Part shown: positions 34,352 through 46,739 of the stretch, piece after piece
Layout of the letters: each line of letters begins with the position of its first letter
How positions within the stretch are numbered: the stretch's first letter is position 1
NCBI RefSeq assembly: GCF_030848805.1
Contig: NC_092367.1
Coordinates: 248,001 to 312,000, forward strand
Length of the DNA: 64,000 bases
Direction: 5' to 3'
Origin: Temnothorax longispinosus
Lineage: Eukaryota > Arthropoda > Insecta > Hymenoptera > Formicidae
The notes under the pieces: generated by a model
Database searches by the model: none
Seen by the model: only the letters and a program-made list of their open reading frames with translations
Told to the model about the DNA's origin: nothing
Position numbers and translations under genes: made by a program

Positions 34352-36847
34352 GTGTGTCGCGGTGCCTGATACTCCGGCTACGTGTTGGATCGAGCTCTAT
34401 CTTTTCCTACACTCTCACAAGAACAGGATCCCGCGCGTTCCTTCGGATCTAAATTATTCCGTTCCCGTACCTTTTTCACGAAGACAAACGCGGACACGAG
34501 GTAAATTAAAATTGTCCGCATTGTTTATCGCAGATAGGACGCGAGAGATGCTGTAATTGAGACCTAATAGATCCGAAAGTAACAATGCGATGAGAATCAC
34601 CGATGATGAACGACCGTCAACGACCGTCGTTTTTCAACAATTCCGCGACGGCTGTAAACGTTCGCATGTTGATACATGCGTAAGAGCGTGTACGTTGCAT
34701 GGTTTGCGTGGTACGACTAGCTCGGCTAAATTATTTATTTTCATTTGAGACGAGCTGTGACTTATAGGCGGCAAGTTCCCAATCAGTGTAGAACACGTAA
34801 CGTGCAAAACGTCTTTCCTCTCTTTCCCTGGTAAACCGGTCGGTCCTACGCAAAGTAGCTGCGCTCCGGAGAGTCGCTTTATATTCCCTCCGCGACTTTC
34901 ATTTAGATCTTTATCGATCAACTTTCACGGTGTGCACTCCGCGCATTGCACTTCATTACTTTGCTTCCGACCTCTGCGGACTTTCGCGCGAATACAATAT
35001 CGTGAACTCGTACGTTATAAATTCGCTTTTCACTCCGTTACATCCACGAGAATCGTTACGGAGCTTTCACAAATTACAATAAATATCAATCGATCCCTAA
35101 CGAACGAATGATAGCGATGTGTCATTAAATGTGACCCCCGAGTATAACTTTTTAATCGACAATAAGAGATTTCGAGCGCGTTGAAATTGGAAAGCCGGGG
35201 AGAAATAATATTATGTAAAGAACGAATGAGATAGCAAAATGCTAACTCGCGAACACGTGTATTCTTATAGCACTTAGGCGTCGTGCGCAATGACAATTAT
35301 TGTCCATTATTCGCGTGAATAAGCATTCTTGTAAAGTCACGCTTTTTTACGCTAATGTATTTTTTTCAAGACGCGCCCATATTTTCTTGCGAAATCCATT
35401 CAACGAAAGTAAAAATTACCAAGTCTCTCGGCATTGCCGAGTGTACACTTTTGCAGTTGCAGGCTTTCAAAGCAATTTGTCTTCAATTATCGAGAGACAC
35501 GCTCTCGGGACAGAGACGGGCGAAAAAATATCGAGAAGTGTTTCGTTTTGGCAAAGTGCTCGGGGATCTTTTACCCCCCGGCTCGCCAATTCCCAGAGGT
35601 CGCACACGACTCCTGGGGTTTCGTGCCCTTCTCCTCACTCTTCCCTTCGTCGCGCCCCGGAATCCTGCCGTTGCATTTGCAATCTCATTGGGACACTTTA
35701 AGGACCACCTTTCGCGGTACCAAAATGGCGCCGCTACGGACAAGGATGGAAAAAGATCGCGGCACGAAAAGAGGGTGCTCTTACTTTTTATCGGGTCCGT
35801 GTCATTGGCGGCCGCAACGAGTTCCTACAAGTTCGTATCGGATATCCGCGCCTCGAGAGAGGAGAGGTCCGCGAGTCGCTCGAAAGGACAACGAGAACGA
35901 GGACGCCGCGCGCTGTAGAGGCACCTACGATCGCTCGCCTTATTAAGCCCCTTATCTCCCACTCCTTTCGCCCTGTCCGTCTCTCTCTCTCTCTCTCGCT
36001 CTATCCCACTGTGCAGCACTTAAAATCATGGCTGCACGTAACCGTCTACTGATTATATGGATTCGGCGATGATTTCTGATGATGCCCCCGACCCCCGAAA
36101 TGGTAAAATAATACAGTGTCGTGTCCTAGCCCCGGACCCTTTGGGTTCTGTAGGCCGGTTCGTTAGCGGGGCCTTGGCGCGAGGCACCCTGTCATTATGC
36201 GGCTGGTCCCCATCATCCCCCCACCAGTACTCAATTTTCGGTGCCCCTCTACAGCGCGCGAGCTCGACAAATCCCCCTGGCACCACCGCCGCCGCCGCCC
36301 TCCTTTCTTTTTCTGCCGTGCGTGCGCGCGCGGTCTCTTCGCTCACCGGGGGCCCGGGGCCCGGTCGTTCACGGTGCTACTATTCTACGCCGTCGCTCCG
36401 CGACATCGTCGCCTGTTTGTTTACGCTGCGGGTCGCGTGAAACGTCGTCGTGAGAAAGTATCCGCGCGCACTCTCTGCCGCACGACGCGCGTTACATGTC
36501 CACGGTCCACGGTTGTTAACTCTTTTCAGGACGAAATAGAAAGAGCTTCTGTAGAGAAATATGTCATAAAACGCGAAAAAATTGCATTTGTGATGCTCTT
36601 CACCTCTTTGACCGTAGTATCTTTGTGAAATGGACTACCTTGTATTCCATGACGCCGTTTGCCACGTCAAATTACGGGAACACTTATACTTGCCTCTTCA
36701 TAGTGGGATATTTATTTAACCCTTTGTTGTATAGTGTCCTTATATGGGAACATCTATTTTTTCGCAGTTTTTTTTATGTTTCTACGTATTTCACAATTGG
36801 TTTGTGTAACATATTTAGCATCGTTATGTTCCTAAAACTTGTATGTG
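33566..36847. other. Intergenic DNA with CpG-rich islands, no gene confirmed
   Basis: Holds a (GT)n tract at 34319-34350 and a long GC-rich island at about 35.35-36.55 kb. Several overlapping frames of 100-187 codons occur on both strands in that island. They are Arg/Pro/Ser-rich and mutually incompatible, the pattern of CpG-rich noncoding DNA. AAAATGGCGCC at 35722 gives a good initiation context but no known protein follows. A distal promoter or 5' exon of dachsous is possible. Confidence 0.35.
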
Positions 36848-37062
36848 TACACGGAGAAAATTTTATAGTAAATATTACTATGGTGTCGCACTAGCTGCGG
36901 ACCATCGAGGAATTTCAAGTTAAAATACTATAATTATTGTTTTAAAAACGATTAAATAACGTAATTTTTACCATAAACATAGTAATTTATCTTAAAATTC
37001 CTCGATGGTCCGCAGATAGTGCGACACCATAGTAATATTTACTATAAAATTTTCTCCGTGTA
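36848..37062. mobile_element. Palindromic MITE with TACACGGAGAAAATTTTA ends
   Basis: 215-bp palindrome. Left TACACGGAGAAAATTTTATA and right TATAAAATTTTCTCCGTGTA are perfect complements. Pairing continues through ATTACTATGGTGTCGCACTA and GGACCATCGAGGAATTT to a loop of about 85 bases. Confidence 0.8.
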
Positions 37063-39267
37063 CATGAATAACATAAATATGTAATTATTTTTCCGTTTTT
37101 TGTTTTTTTATTCTATTACTGATAATTTATAAATTCATCTATCACTTCTAAAAAGTAAAATGTTATTACAATCGAAATTTAAACTTTTCAAGATACTCTT
37201 GTAAGAATTTTTAAAAATTATTTATGCATATTTGCGGCATATTTATATTTGAAACTTGAGAATTATTCTAAGAGATTTTTTCGTTAAAAAGTAGCAAAAA
37301 TTTCATCAATATCGGATCTGCCATTTTGTATTTATACATTTTAATTGCAGATTTAAAATCAGCAGCTTAAAAAACTCTTAGGTATACAATTTTATACGTA
37401 AATAACCATAGTTAACTTTTTTTCAATTTTGCTGCCATATTGAATCTGCCATTTTTATTATTTTTCGATTTCAAATTTGCAATTAGCAAACCCCAAAAAT
37501 CCTCATATACTAAAATTCAGCAAATATGTTCAACGGAAAAATTGTACATCAAGGGGTTAACGAATATACACCGTAAACCATTTATCGAACAAAATAAAAG
37601 AGCAGCGTGAAAATATGCGACGTTTACTGACTTTAATTTTAAAAACTAATCAAAAAATGAAAAAGATAAATAAATATTGATGCACCTTCCATAATTTTTC
37701 AATCTTTCAATTTTAATTTGAAGAAACGAAGTTTTGGAGGAAGCCTGTTGGATGAAAGTAAGAAACGGTATCATTTTTTATCGTTGGGTTTTATCAAGTA
37801 TAGAAGGAGGAATAAAATAGCAGACACAATTAGCGTGTGACATAACGCACGATATATCGGGGAGTTTATGTTAGTATCGCCCCGACTTTTGTTTTCTCGC
37901 CTCCAAATAGCATTTTTTACAAAATTTGAGCGAGTAGTCACGACCGGCGGACATTCGAAACTCGTAACTCGATCGCGCGCTGACTTCGCCTAGCAACGTT
38001 TTTCGTCGTGGCCTACGCTCGCAAAGCCACACATACACATAATTTCCCCATCCTCACGACTTTGTATAATTCGATTTCTTCAGCACTGAAGATAGATCTA
38101 TTCGCGACCGAGTTGCAAAAAATAAGTTAAAGCGACGCTTGCGACAAAGCCAGTGGGGAGTCTCACTCTCGGATGCAGAATAGAGATTAAAAACGCCTAA
38201 CGATATTCCTTAAACAGCCATTTACCGGTGCATCTATCTTACTTTCGAGAATAATGACACGACGGCTCGTTTTTGATCTTTCGAAATACTTATTCCGCGG
38301 CATAGTAGCGTTTTCTTGGGCGGACGACGTCGGCTGATTGGCTCCGCCGGAAGTGGATCGACAAAACCGCGGGGTTCCTATTCGTACGCGCTTGTAAAGG
38401 CGCGCGGTCGTACCAGTATCCTTGGGGTGCCACCGTCCTTGGGACGCCTCTTTGCGGGTGTAGGTGGTCCCCGCGAACGCGGCAATCATTTCGCTTAATG
38501 ACGAGACCTCGGTCCTTTCCTTTCTTCGGTCTCAGATTATCGCGCGCCGTGGTTCTTCCCCCGGTATCCACGGGACCACTTGGGCTCCTTCCTCCTCTTT
38601 GCGTCCTCTCGCCCTCTGCCCCCGCTACCACCTTTTATCCCCGAACTCTGTAATTTTCCTCTAGCGACCGTGCCACCACGTCGCGCCGAAATTGGTGTAC
38701 GGCGGAACGATTTCGTGGAAATATACGTCGTCGTCTAAAAAAGAGGGGAATCGGGCGCGACGGTGACGGTGGCACTTCCACTCCGCGACCTCAGAAGGGG
38801 GAAAAAGGAACGACGGGAAAGAAGAGAGAATTGGGCGAGAACGAAGACGAACGGAGCCGAAGGAGAACGATGAGAATTAGGAGAGGAAAGGTAATAAGTA
38901 GAGGAGAGCAGAAGAGATAGCGGGAGAGAGAGGAAGTCTCCCTTCGTTCCGGGAACAGTCGTATGATGAGGAATCGTACCGAACGGTCTCCGTCGCTTTC
39001 CTCTCGACGGCGACGGTGAGGTCCGCAGGTGCGCCAATCTCTCTCTCACCCCGGTGCCGTCCGTAGGTAGGGACGCCGAACAAGCGTGACAACACGCAAC
39101 ATTTCTTTCTATCATGCCAAAAATGATACACATTGGTCGCGCAGATGGAAGTCATTATTATTACAAAGAAGCGTTTTTGCTGCCCGCCGTCTGTCGATGC
39201 AGGATACATAGACGCGCTGACGACTTACTGAGAAAAGCTCTCCTCCCCAAAAGTTTGCTTTCTCACT

Positions 39268-39365
<98 letters not shown>

Positions 39366-40645
39366 AATCTCTTCGCGAGACGAGATTGCTGCGCACCGAA
39401 ACTTGTGATGCGCACATTCCCACGTCATTAAAACCAACTACCGCCGATCCCGGCCATTTTTATGGAATTTGCGCGCGGCAGGCACGATGCGCGACGAGCG
39501 CATCCTGAAATCGCGCGTCATTTCCACGCGGATACACGGGGACTATGGGGAGCGGCTTCCGCGGGCGAGCGACTTGATTTCCGGGAAATATCCAGCGTGC
39601 CGGTTGTGCTGTGCGCGCGCGCGTCGTCATGTTACGTGATGGCTAAAGTGCGCGCGGACACGTTCCTCCGCTCTTTTCCGCTTCCAGCACCTGCGAGAAA
39701 AGCCGGGCGGTGCGCCCGTTGGCCAAGCAAACAATACGGACGATGATGCGCCGTCTCGAGCGCATTGTCTGCCGCACCGCGCGGCGAGGTAGTAGTAGGC
39801 GGCGGATTTATCTACCTACTCGTAGAGTCAGGTAGAGACGAGAGAGAAAGAGAGAGACTCAGGGGTTCTCGACCCCCGGGACACGTCGCGTCGCCGCTCG
39901 GCGACCGACCGGCTGCCGCCGTCGCCGTCGCCGTCGGAAACGCCTTGGATGGAAGGTAGGGGGATGTTCCTTTCGTTCTGGACTTATTTCGCGCGGCCGG
40001 CGGCATCGTGGTGATCTATCAAACGCCTATCATCTCGCGAAGTAACAAACCGGCGCGCCGCATCCTCCTCAAGCAACGGGTCTCTCGAAGCGGAGCGTAT
40101 TGGCGGATGGTTGTAACGTGCGAATGAGATCCGATTTGCGACGGTTCCACGGTGATCGCCGATCGTTATCTCATCTCGTAATCCTCGTTAAACCTCATCT
40201 GCAAACATACTAACTTTTCGATCGCCACGCGCGCGTTTGCGTGCTCGGCGAATGTTATACAACCGCGAGGAGAGGAATGTCCCGCAATTGAGGAAACGCT
40301 GACAGTCTAATGTTAACCCGATACCTTGGGCTCCGTATTTTACGACAGTGCTTACACTTTTTACGCTACCGTGATTGCAGTTGTTAAGGATGTCCTATGA
40401 CATTGATTGACAAGGATATTGGCACTTGGAGCCATCGAGTACTTATGATCTCCCGACAAGGAAGTGTTTATATCATATATCGTTGATATCTCTAATTCGC
40501 CTTATATAAAGACATTTAAAACAATAATATTGCAAATTATATATGTGAGAAATTTGTTACTGGTGGGAATTGTCCGTCTGCATAAATTATTGTCAATCGA
40601 TATGCGTGCATTATAATCTTTGCAAAATAGTTCGAAATAAATTAC
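37063..40645. other. Intergenic DNA, AT-rich then GC-rich; no gene confirmed
   Basis: 37.06-37.9 kb is AT-rich. 38.2-40.3 kb is GC/CpG-rich with overlapping frames on both strands that lack any family signature. A compound microsatellite sits at 39270-39359. The (GTCGCC)n-like stretch near 39920 makes the longest low-complexity frame. Likely regulatory DNA upstream of dachsous, by position only. Confidence 0.35.
39270..39359. repeat. Compound (CA)n(TC)n microsatellite
   Basis: About 59 bases of CA repeat (39270-39328) followed without a break by TC repeat (to 39359). Confidence 0.95.
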
Positions 40646-41382
40646 TAGAAATGTGCGAACTATATTCGAATAAGAATCGAACCGGGTGAGATTTGATTTG
40701 ATTCAAATTCGAATTTCTATGATTCGAATTTGAACTCTTCAAAAGTCCAAATCTAGATAGTTCGAATATGAATCATATAATCGTCAATTTTATAAAATCA
40801 TATTTTCCGTTAATAAGCAAAATAGTATGTGATCATGTCAATAGTAGCATTAATTGAGTGCATTTAGTATTACAGCCGCTTGAGCGACTAAGTAGTTAAA
40901 AAGTTTATTCCTAATTTTTTACATGCTCTGTGACCCATCAAATTGTAAGTAAAAGTTTGAATATACGTAAGAAATAGTGAGCTATGAGTATTCATAATAA
41001 AATAAACTATATTATTTATGTTATTTGATTTAATTATGTATGTAATTGGGTAAAGTTATTGGATACTATATATTAGAGTATTTTAATACTTTATCTATGA
41101 TTTTTCGTCTAATATAATTGCAGTTAAAGTATTTGATTAGTTTTATATTAATATTTAAATATGTTTTTTGCCTTAAAAAGAATTTATAATCAATATCTAT
41201 GATTTTTCCACATCAAAATATTCTCTTATTATCTACGTGTTAAAAGTCAATCTAATAATAATTATATTGTTAATTAAAAATTATATTTCAAGGATTTAGC
41301 TCGACTTTATTCCATTTGGATGAAATTTTGTTAATACGATTCGATATAAAAAATACTTGATTCGCACATCTCTACTAATTAC
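40638..41382. mobile_element. hAT-like nonautonomous element
   Basis: 729 bp (40646-41374) with ends TAGAAATGTGCGAA and, inverted, TAGAGATGTGCGAA. It is flanked by 8-base sequences TAAATTAC and CTAATTAC, which match at six of eight positions. Ends of the form YAGAGATG and an 8-bp duplication are typical of hAT transposons. The interior is rich in ATTCGAAT motifs and has no frame. Confidence 0.7.
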
Positions 41383-44054
41383 ATTTTATTACATTTGTGC
41401 AATTAATACTAACTTTGATTTCCTAATCTTAACAGATTATCAAGAGATACGGTAGTGTCTCGCGCCAAGTACAGGCGAAGCGAGACCGCACCGTGACTCT
41501 TTTCGGAATTAACATGACGCTGGAAATATGTTTATAATAATTTTTTTACTTCTAATACTTACATTATAATTCGTAAACATCATATAGTCATAAAGATACA
41601 AATTTACGATGTAAATCTGATTCGAAGCTTGTTCGTCGAACTGTAATACCCGTGGGAATTTAGAATTTCTCTTTCAATTTAAATTCAGATTGCAACTTAC
41701 TCTATTCAATTTTATTAGACGCTATGGCATTTCGAAAATGCGTTTTATATCTAAGTATTCCTCTCACAATTCGCGTAACACGCGTGTCTAAGAAACGGCA
41801 CGTTTCCGTAGCCGCTTTTCCCGTCACGTTACGAAATTCCAGGACCTTTGTGTCTCATCTAAAGGGTCTTGTGTCATTAGTCAATTCGTACGATACATTG
41901 CCTATCGTTCGAGGCAATCTCTTTCGTGGAAAATGTTTGTGGAAAAACGTCCCTCGGGGCAAGCGTTTCTCAGGTCGCAAAATTCCAGGATCCTCACGAT
42001 CTGCCGGGTTTGATTAGGCCGTTAAACAATCCGTGCGACGCATTCAGGTCTTTTCGTTTTGCGAGGGGCATAATATCCCTCCCGCAGGTCCGGCTCGCGT
42101 ACAACACGCGTTTCTAGGAGACGGCACGTTTCCTACGTGGTCGCTTTTCCCCGTTTCGTGTCACGAAATTCCGGGACCGTTGGTACGAAGAGGGTTCTCG
42201 GTACAGGAGGCTCGAAGGGCCGGGCGCGGAATGAGCGCCGACGGTAAGTCAGTTTTTCGCATACCGAGGCGCTCAGGTATAGGTATAGGTAGAGGTAGAG
42301 GAAGAAGCACGCGGAAGGGGGGGGGGAAGGAGGAAGATGAGGAGGGAAAGGGACGGGAGCAAGAGGAGCGTGAAAGAGAGAAGGCGAGAGAGAAGGAGAG
42401 AGTCGGCATGCAGGCAGGTAGGCAGACAGGCAGGTAAGAGAGTTTGGTATGGTCTAGCTGCTTGCTGCCGCGCGAAGCGCGTTGAATGCCGGGGCCTCGG
42501 TGTATCGGGGCCCGGTACCAGCGCCGAGCGGCGCGGCGCGGCTCCCCTCTCCAAGATGGCCGCCGCTGGTCGGGGCCCAGCCGTGAGTCCCCCTGACCGA
42601 GCCAGGCGAGTCCGTCGGGTTAGGGGAAGGCCTCGCAGGTGCCGCCATGTCAGTGCATGCCTAACCTCGAAGCCGCGCGGAACGGACGTTGGGCCCAAGT
42701 ACGCGACACCTCGTGCTACCGCCGCTATACCTGCGAGGGGTTCTAAGCTCTCTCTCTCTCTTTCTCTCCGTCGTTTTGGTCCCCGCGATTCGCGTACCTG
42801 TTGCGGATCTGTAGCTGCCGTTGGACCGGGGCCACGATCCCGTCTCGTTCGGTTCGGGAGAGAACGGTGCGCGATCGAGGAGAGGGTCCGACCCTTCGGG
42901 ATCGAGAGGAGGCCGCGCGGAGACGTCGGACGACGACCGGGGCGTCTCTCCTCCTCCGTGAGAGCCGCGGAATGAAGCGCGTGTACGGGGCTAGTCGCGT
43001 CTCGATACCGTGATACTCGGCGCGTCTCGCGTTGCGTGGTTGGGCAAGAGCGCGTCGTTTAATCCATCTACTTCGTGATTTCGCGCACACGTATCGACTG
43101 GTGTACGATTGACAGTTCAGAGTGTTCTTTCGACGATCGTTGTTCCACCTACTTTTCCGCTTTTCTTCTGGAATTCTGTTCCTGGATCCGCAGACTGGTT
43201 TCCCACCTTGATTCGTCAACGCGAACTGGTGGACGGACGTCTTAAAGCGGTTGACCAGCGAGAATGACAGCGGCAACGACCGGCCCGTGACGTCCCCTGG
43301 GACGAAACACGCGATCGGATTCGCGAGGTGTCCGACGGGACGGGAACACGGCGGTCATGCATGACGCGGGGCGATCGCGCCGGGTTCGCGACCGGTCGTG
43401 CTGATCGGTTGGGCCGGTTATCGGGACGTGGATCTGACGCCGGGAATGCCCTACATCTCGCCGTCGATAGTCCGCTGAAGGAACCTGGCGGAGAAACCGG
43501 GAAAGGAGTCGCTTTCTAGGGAAAAGTGGAGCGTCGCGAATAATTCGGTTCCCTTCAGCCCGAACGAGCGAATCCCCGCGACGCGACGCGACGCTGCTAT
43601 GTCCTCACTAAGGGTACCGGGACACGGTTTGCGCGGCCGCTGGTGCGAATCGACGACGCGGTGAGACAATTACGCCGGTACTCGAAACACGAGAGTTCGC
43701 TTAAAGTGAAGGGAAGCTGGTACTTGGTATGTGAACATAACAGTCGGTGGAAGTGAATCTTAGCCGCGAGAGACCCGCTCACGGGTAAAACACAGTGATA
43801 TTTGGTGGTTGCTTGTCGTGTTGGTGCTACAAGGTTAGGTTTATAAGTTGGGTGACAAGAGGATAGTGCCGGTGGAAGCGAGAAGCGCGACGGGAAGGTG
43901 CACGAGGACTCGGGGTCGTCCCCCGCGACGCGATCGGCGGCCGCGCGGAGAATGGAAAGGAGATAATATCGCGAGTCGAGGAGGGCGAGGTGGGCGAGGA
44001 GGAGGAGGAGGAGGAGGCGGAGGACGGCCGTGGCGTGGTGTTGGAGGCCCCAGG
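41375..44054 (+). promoter_or_regulatory. Upstream region of dachsous, GC-rich, with possible 5' exons
   Basis: Composition climbs from AT-rich to very GC-rich towards the dachsous start. Features seen: a diverged direct repeat (41767-41850 and 42093-42179); consensus splice donors GTAAGT at 42244 (four codons after ATGAGCGCC) and GTAAGA at 42434, which may end noncoding leader exons; and AAGATGGCCGCCGC at 42554, an excellent initiation or YY1-like context. The frame in phase with dachsous is open from at least 43848 but contains no ATG before 44055. It encodes an Arg- and Gly-rich stretch with nine glycines that is probably leader. The transcription start is not located. Confidence 0.4.
41767..42179 (+). 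repeat. Diverged direct repeat, about 85 bp
   Basis: 41767-41850 and 42093-42179 share, in order, ACACGCGT, TCTA-GA-ACGGCACGTTTCC, CGCTTTTCCC and ACGAAATTCC-GGACC. A weaker third match lies at about 41960-41990 (GCGTTTCTCAGGTCGC, AAATTCCAGGATCC). Function unknown. Confidence 0.55.
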
Positions 44055-45740
44055 ATGTGGCGTCTGCTACTGTTCCTCGTCCTGGGAGCGACCCCCGCCC
44101 CGGGCGCGCTGCCCGAGCGCGTCAAGTACCTGGAAGTGTCCGAGAACGTGCGGCCGGGCACCCGGGTGGGTTTCATCGACATCGATAGTCCGCCGTATCT
44201 GATAGCGCTGGTGCCGGGCTCGCCGGTGGAGACCGACCTGATCGTCGAGCCGGCGACGGGCGAGATAAGGACGCGGGTGCCGCTGGACCGCGAGACCCGG
44301 CCGTCGTACAGCCTGGTCGCGCTGCCGAGCGTGCGGGTGGTTATCACGGTGCTCGACGAGAACGATAACGCGCCTACCTTCGCCGAGGCGCACGTGGACA
44401 TAGAGTTCCCGGAGAATTCGCCCCGCGACGTCAAGCGGCCCCTGCCGCCGGCCTACGATCCCGATCTCGGCCAGTACACGACGCAACGCTACGAGATCGT
44501 GTCCGGGAATCACGGCGACGCATTCCGACTGTCGCAGCAGCGCGGCCGCGACGGCGTTCTGTACCTGGACCTTCAGATCGCCGGCTCGCTGGACCGGGAG
44601 GCGCGCTCCCGCTATCATCTGGTGATCGAGGCGCTCGACGGCGGCACGCCGCCGCTCCGCTCCCGCCTCACCGTCAACGTCACCGTGCAGGACGTCAACG
44701 ACAATCCGCCCGTCTTCAACCAGACGCGCTACGTCGCGAGCGTGCCGGAGAACGCGACCGTCGGCACGCCGGTGCTCGCGGTGAACGCGACCGACGCCGA
44801 TGTCGGGGACAACGGCCGCATCGAGTACTCCATCAATCGCCGGCAGTCCGATCGCGAGGAGATGTTCCGCATCGATCCGGAGACCGGGATGGTCTACGTC
44901 AACAAAGCCCTCGACTTCGAGTCCAAGGAACGTCACGAGCTGGTGATCGTCGCTCGGGATCGCGGCGCCCAGCCGCTGGAAGCCAGCGCCTTTCTCTCCG
45001 TCCGCGTGACCGACGTCAACGACAATCAGCCGGCCATCACCGTCATCTTCCTGTCGGACGACGCGACCCCCAAGATCAGCGAGAGCGCGCAGCCCGGCGA
45101 GTTCGTCGCCCGGATATCCGTCAGCGATCCCGACTCCCGGACGGAATATTCTAACGCGACGGTAACCCTGACGGGCGGCGAGGGTCACTTTGGCCTGGCC
45201 ACGCGGGACAACATAATCTACCTCGTGGTGGTCGAGCGGCCGTTGGATCGCGAGGAGCAGCCCGTCTACGAGCTGTCGGTAGAGGCGACGGACGCCGGCA
45301 CGCCTCCGTTGTGCGCCGTCCGCACCTTTCGGCTGCTCGTCACCGACGTCAACGACAACGCGCCCAAGTTCGAGCACGACGTGTACGAGGCCCATCTCCT
45401 GGAGGTGTCCGAGCCCGGCACGTCGGTGATACAGATGGTCGCGACCGATCTCGACGAGGGCGCCAACTCGGCGATCCGTTACTCCTTGGCGAACGCGACG
45501 TGGTTCGCGATCGACGAGACCACCGGCCTCGTCACCACGGTGACGCACGTGGATTGCGAGGCTGACCCGGCGCCGATCTTGGTGGTGTACGCGACCGATT
45601 CCGGACGTCCGCCCCTCAGCAGCAGTGCGACCGTGCGAATCACCATTCACGATTTCAACGACAACGAGCCGATCTTCGAGAAGCCGCTCTACAACGCCAC
45701 CGTGCCGGAGGACATGCCCGTCGGAGACTGCTTCCTCAAG
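44055..45740 (+). CDS. ds: Dachsous-type protocadherin, first coding exon (partial gene)
   Basis: 562 codons from ATG 44055, the only in-frame ATG ahead of the signal peptide (MWRLLLFLVLGATPAPGA), to donor AAG|GTAGGA at 45740/45741. Five complete cadherin repeats follow, ending at DENDNAP (D101), DVNDNPP (D213), DVNDNQP (D320), DVNDNAP (D431) and DFNDNEP (D533). The sixth begins (YNATVPEDMPVGDCFLK). Order and wording match the N-terminus of vertebrate DCHS1, especially the fourth repeat (VIFLSDDATPKISE, ARISVSDPD, GGEGHF). Calcium-binding LDRE and DxD motifs are intact, except that the first repeat lacks a clear DAD. Dachsous is a giant cadherin (27 repeats in flies) that binds Fat on the neighbouring cell and steers planar polarity and Hippo signalling. 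The remaining exons lie beyond this window. The exon is very GC-rich compared with its surroundings. Confidence 0.93.
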
Positions 45741-45826
45741 GTAGGATTGTGAAAAGCACTTTTCTCCCGTGTTGCGCGCCACGGAAATGTGAGAAAGCAG
45801 GGTAGACCCCTTTAAGTGGCGATCTT
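45741..45826 (+). other. Start of dachsous intron 1
   Basis: Donor GTAGGA. The frame closes 12 bases into the intron (TGA at 45750-45752). No further cadherin-coding exon is seen downstream to 64000, so this intron appears to be at least 18.2 kb. Confidence 0.7.
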
Positions 45827-46189
45827 ACTGGAGTAACAACGAGCAAGTTTTTGTTCATGGTTTCTTAAAAAAAGTTTCTGATTGTTGCCGAAAGTTTCTT
45901 GAAGTTGTTTCTTTATGTTTCCGTTCGAAGTTGCCGCTTGTTGCGTGTCTTTATTCGAAGTGATAAAGATGAAAGGAAAACGCGTCAACGAGTAACAAGA
46001 ACAAATGTTCCTTCAATGTGAACATTCAGTGCTGCAAATGGGAAGACGGGAATAGAAACAAAACCCAAATATTTCTGTGATTATGTTGCCTCGATGTGGA
46101 CAAAATGTTGCCACAAGTTGACATATTATTTTGACGGATTATTTAGAAACATTTAGCAACAAGCAAAAGTTGCTCGTTGTTGCTCTAGT
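45827..46189. mobile_element. MITE close to the dachsous splice donor
   Basis: Ends ACTGGAGTAACAACGAGCAA and, inverted, ACTAGAGCAACAACGAGCAA. Weaker pairing extends outward to about 45815 and 46205. The interior is rich in GTTGC/GTTTC motifs. It lies only about 90 bases after exon 1. Target duplication unclear. Confidence 0.6.
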
Positions 46190-46703
46190 GAGGATGTTGC
46201 TTTACGACGATTGTGTGCGTTTGGGATTCGGCTAAACGCTAATGTCACGTCAAGCCGCGTGACGGGTAAACGCGCGCAAACGCGAGAGTCTATGGGAATC
46301 GTTTCGCATCCTGTTAGCATTGTTGCGCTCAAAGTGTGAGCGATATGTTTACGTTGCGCTTTTCACCCGCCGCGCCGTGATATCGTGTTTTTAACGCTGC
46401 TCTCTTAACGCCGCGCTCGCTCGCATATGAAGTCGTATATAGCAACGCTAACGGGCAATTGTTTCGTCAGTCGGGTTGCAACGCAAAAAGTTGCGGAATA
46501 GGTCCGCGGGCTGTTGCAATTTTGTGAATTGCTTGTCACACCGTTTGATATCTATATGACGTACGGAATATTTTCCACACTTGTTCGGACGTTCGCGGGT
46601 GTTGCGTCGGACTGACGTAACGCTGTCATCTCCCTTAACAAGCGCGGTACTGTCGGTGTCTCTCTCTCGGCGCGTAATTGATATTTATATTCCGTGAAAG
46701 AGA

Positions 46704-46739
<36 letters not shown>

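Noticed and set aside
35355..36628. Frames of 127-187 codons in a CpG-rich island
   Set aside because: Several incompatible frames of similar length on both strands and no family signature; listed only as an island.
42337..43276. Long Arg-rich frames on both strands just upstream of dachsous
   Set aside because: Mutually overlapping, compositionally driven, no recognisable domain; better explained as 5' leader or promoter DNA.
43848..44054. N-terminal extension of dachsous by 69 Gly/Arg-rich residues
   Set aside because: There is no ATG in this in-frame stretch, and the signal peptide begins exactly at ATG 44055.
44067..45782. 571-codon open frame on the minus strand opposite the dachsous exon
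   Set aside because: It mirrors the GC-rich codon usage of the sense exon (G/C at third positions removes antisense stops). The translated product is His/Arg/Val/Gly-rich with no domain.
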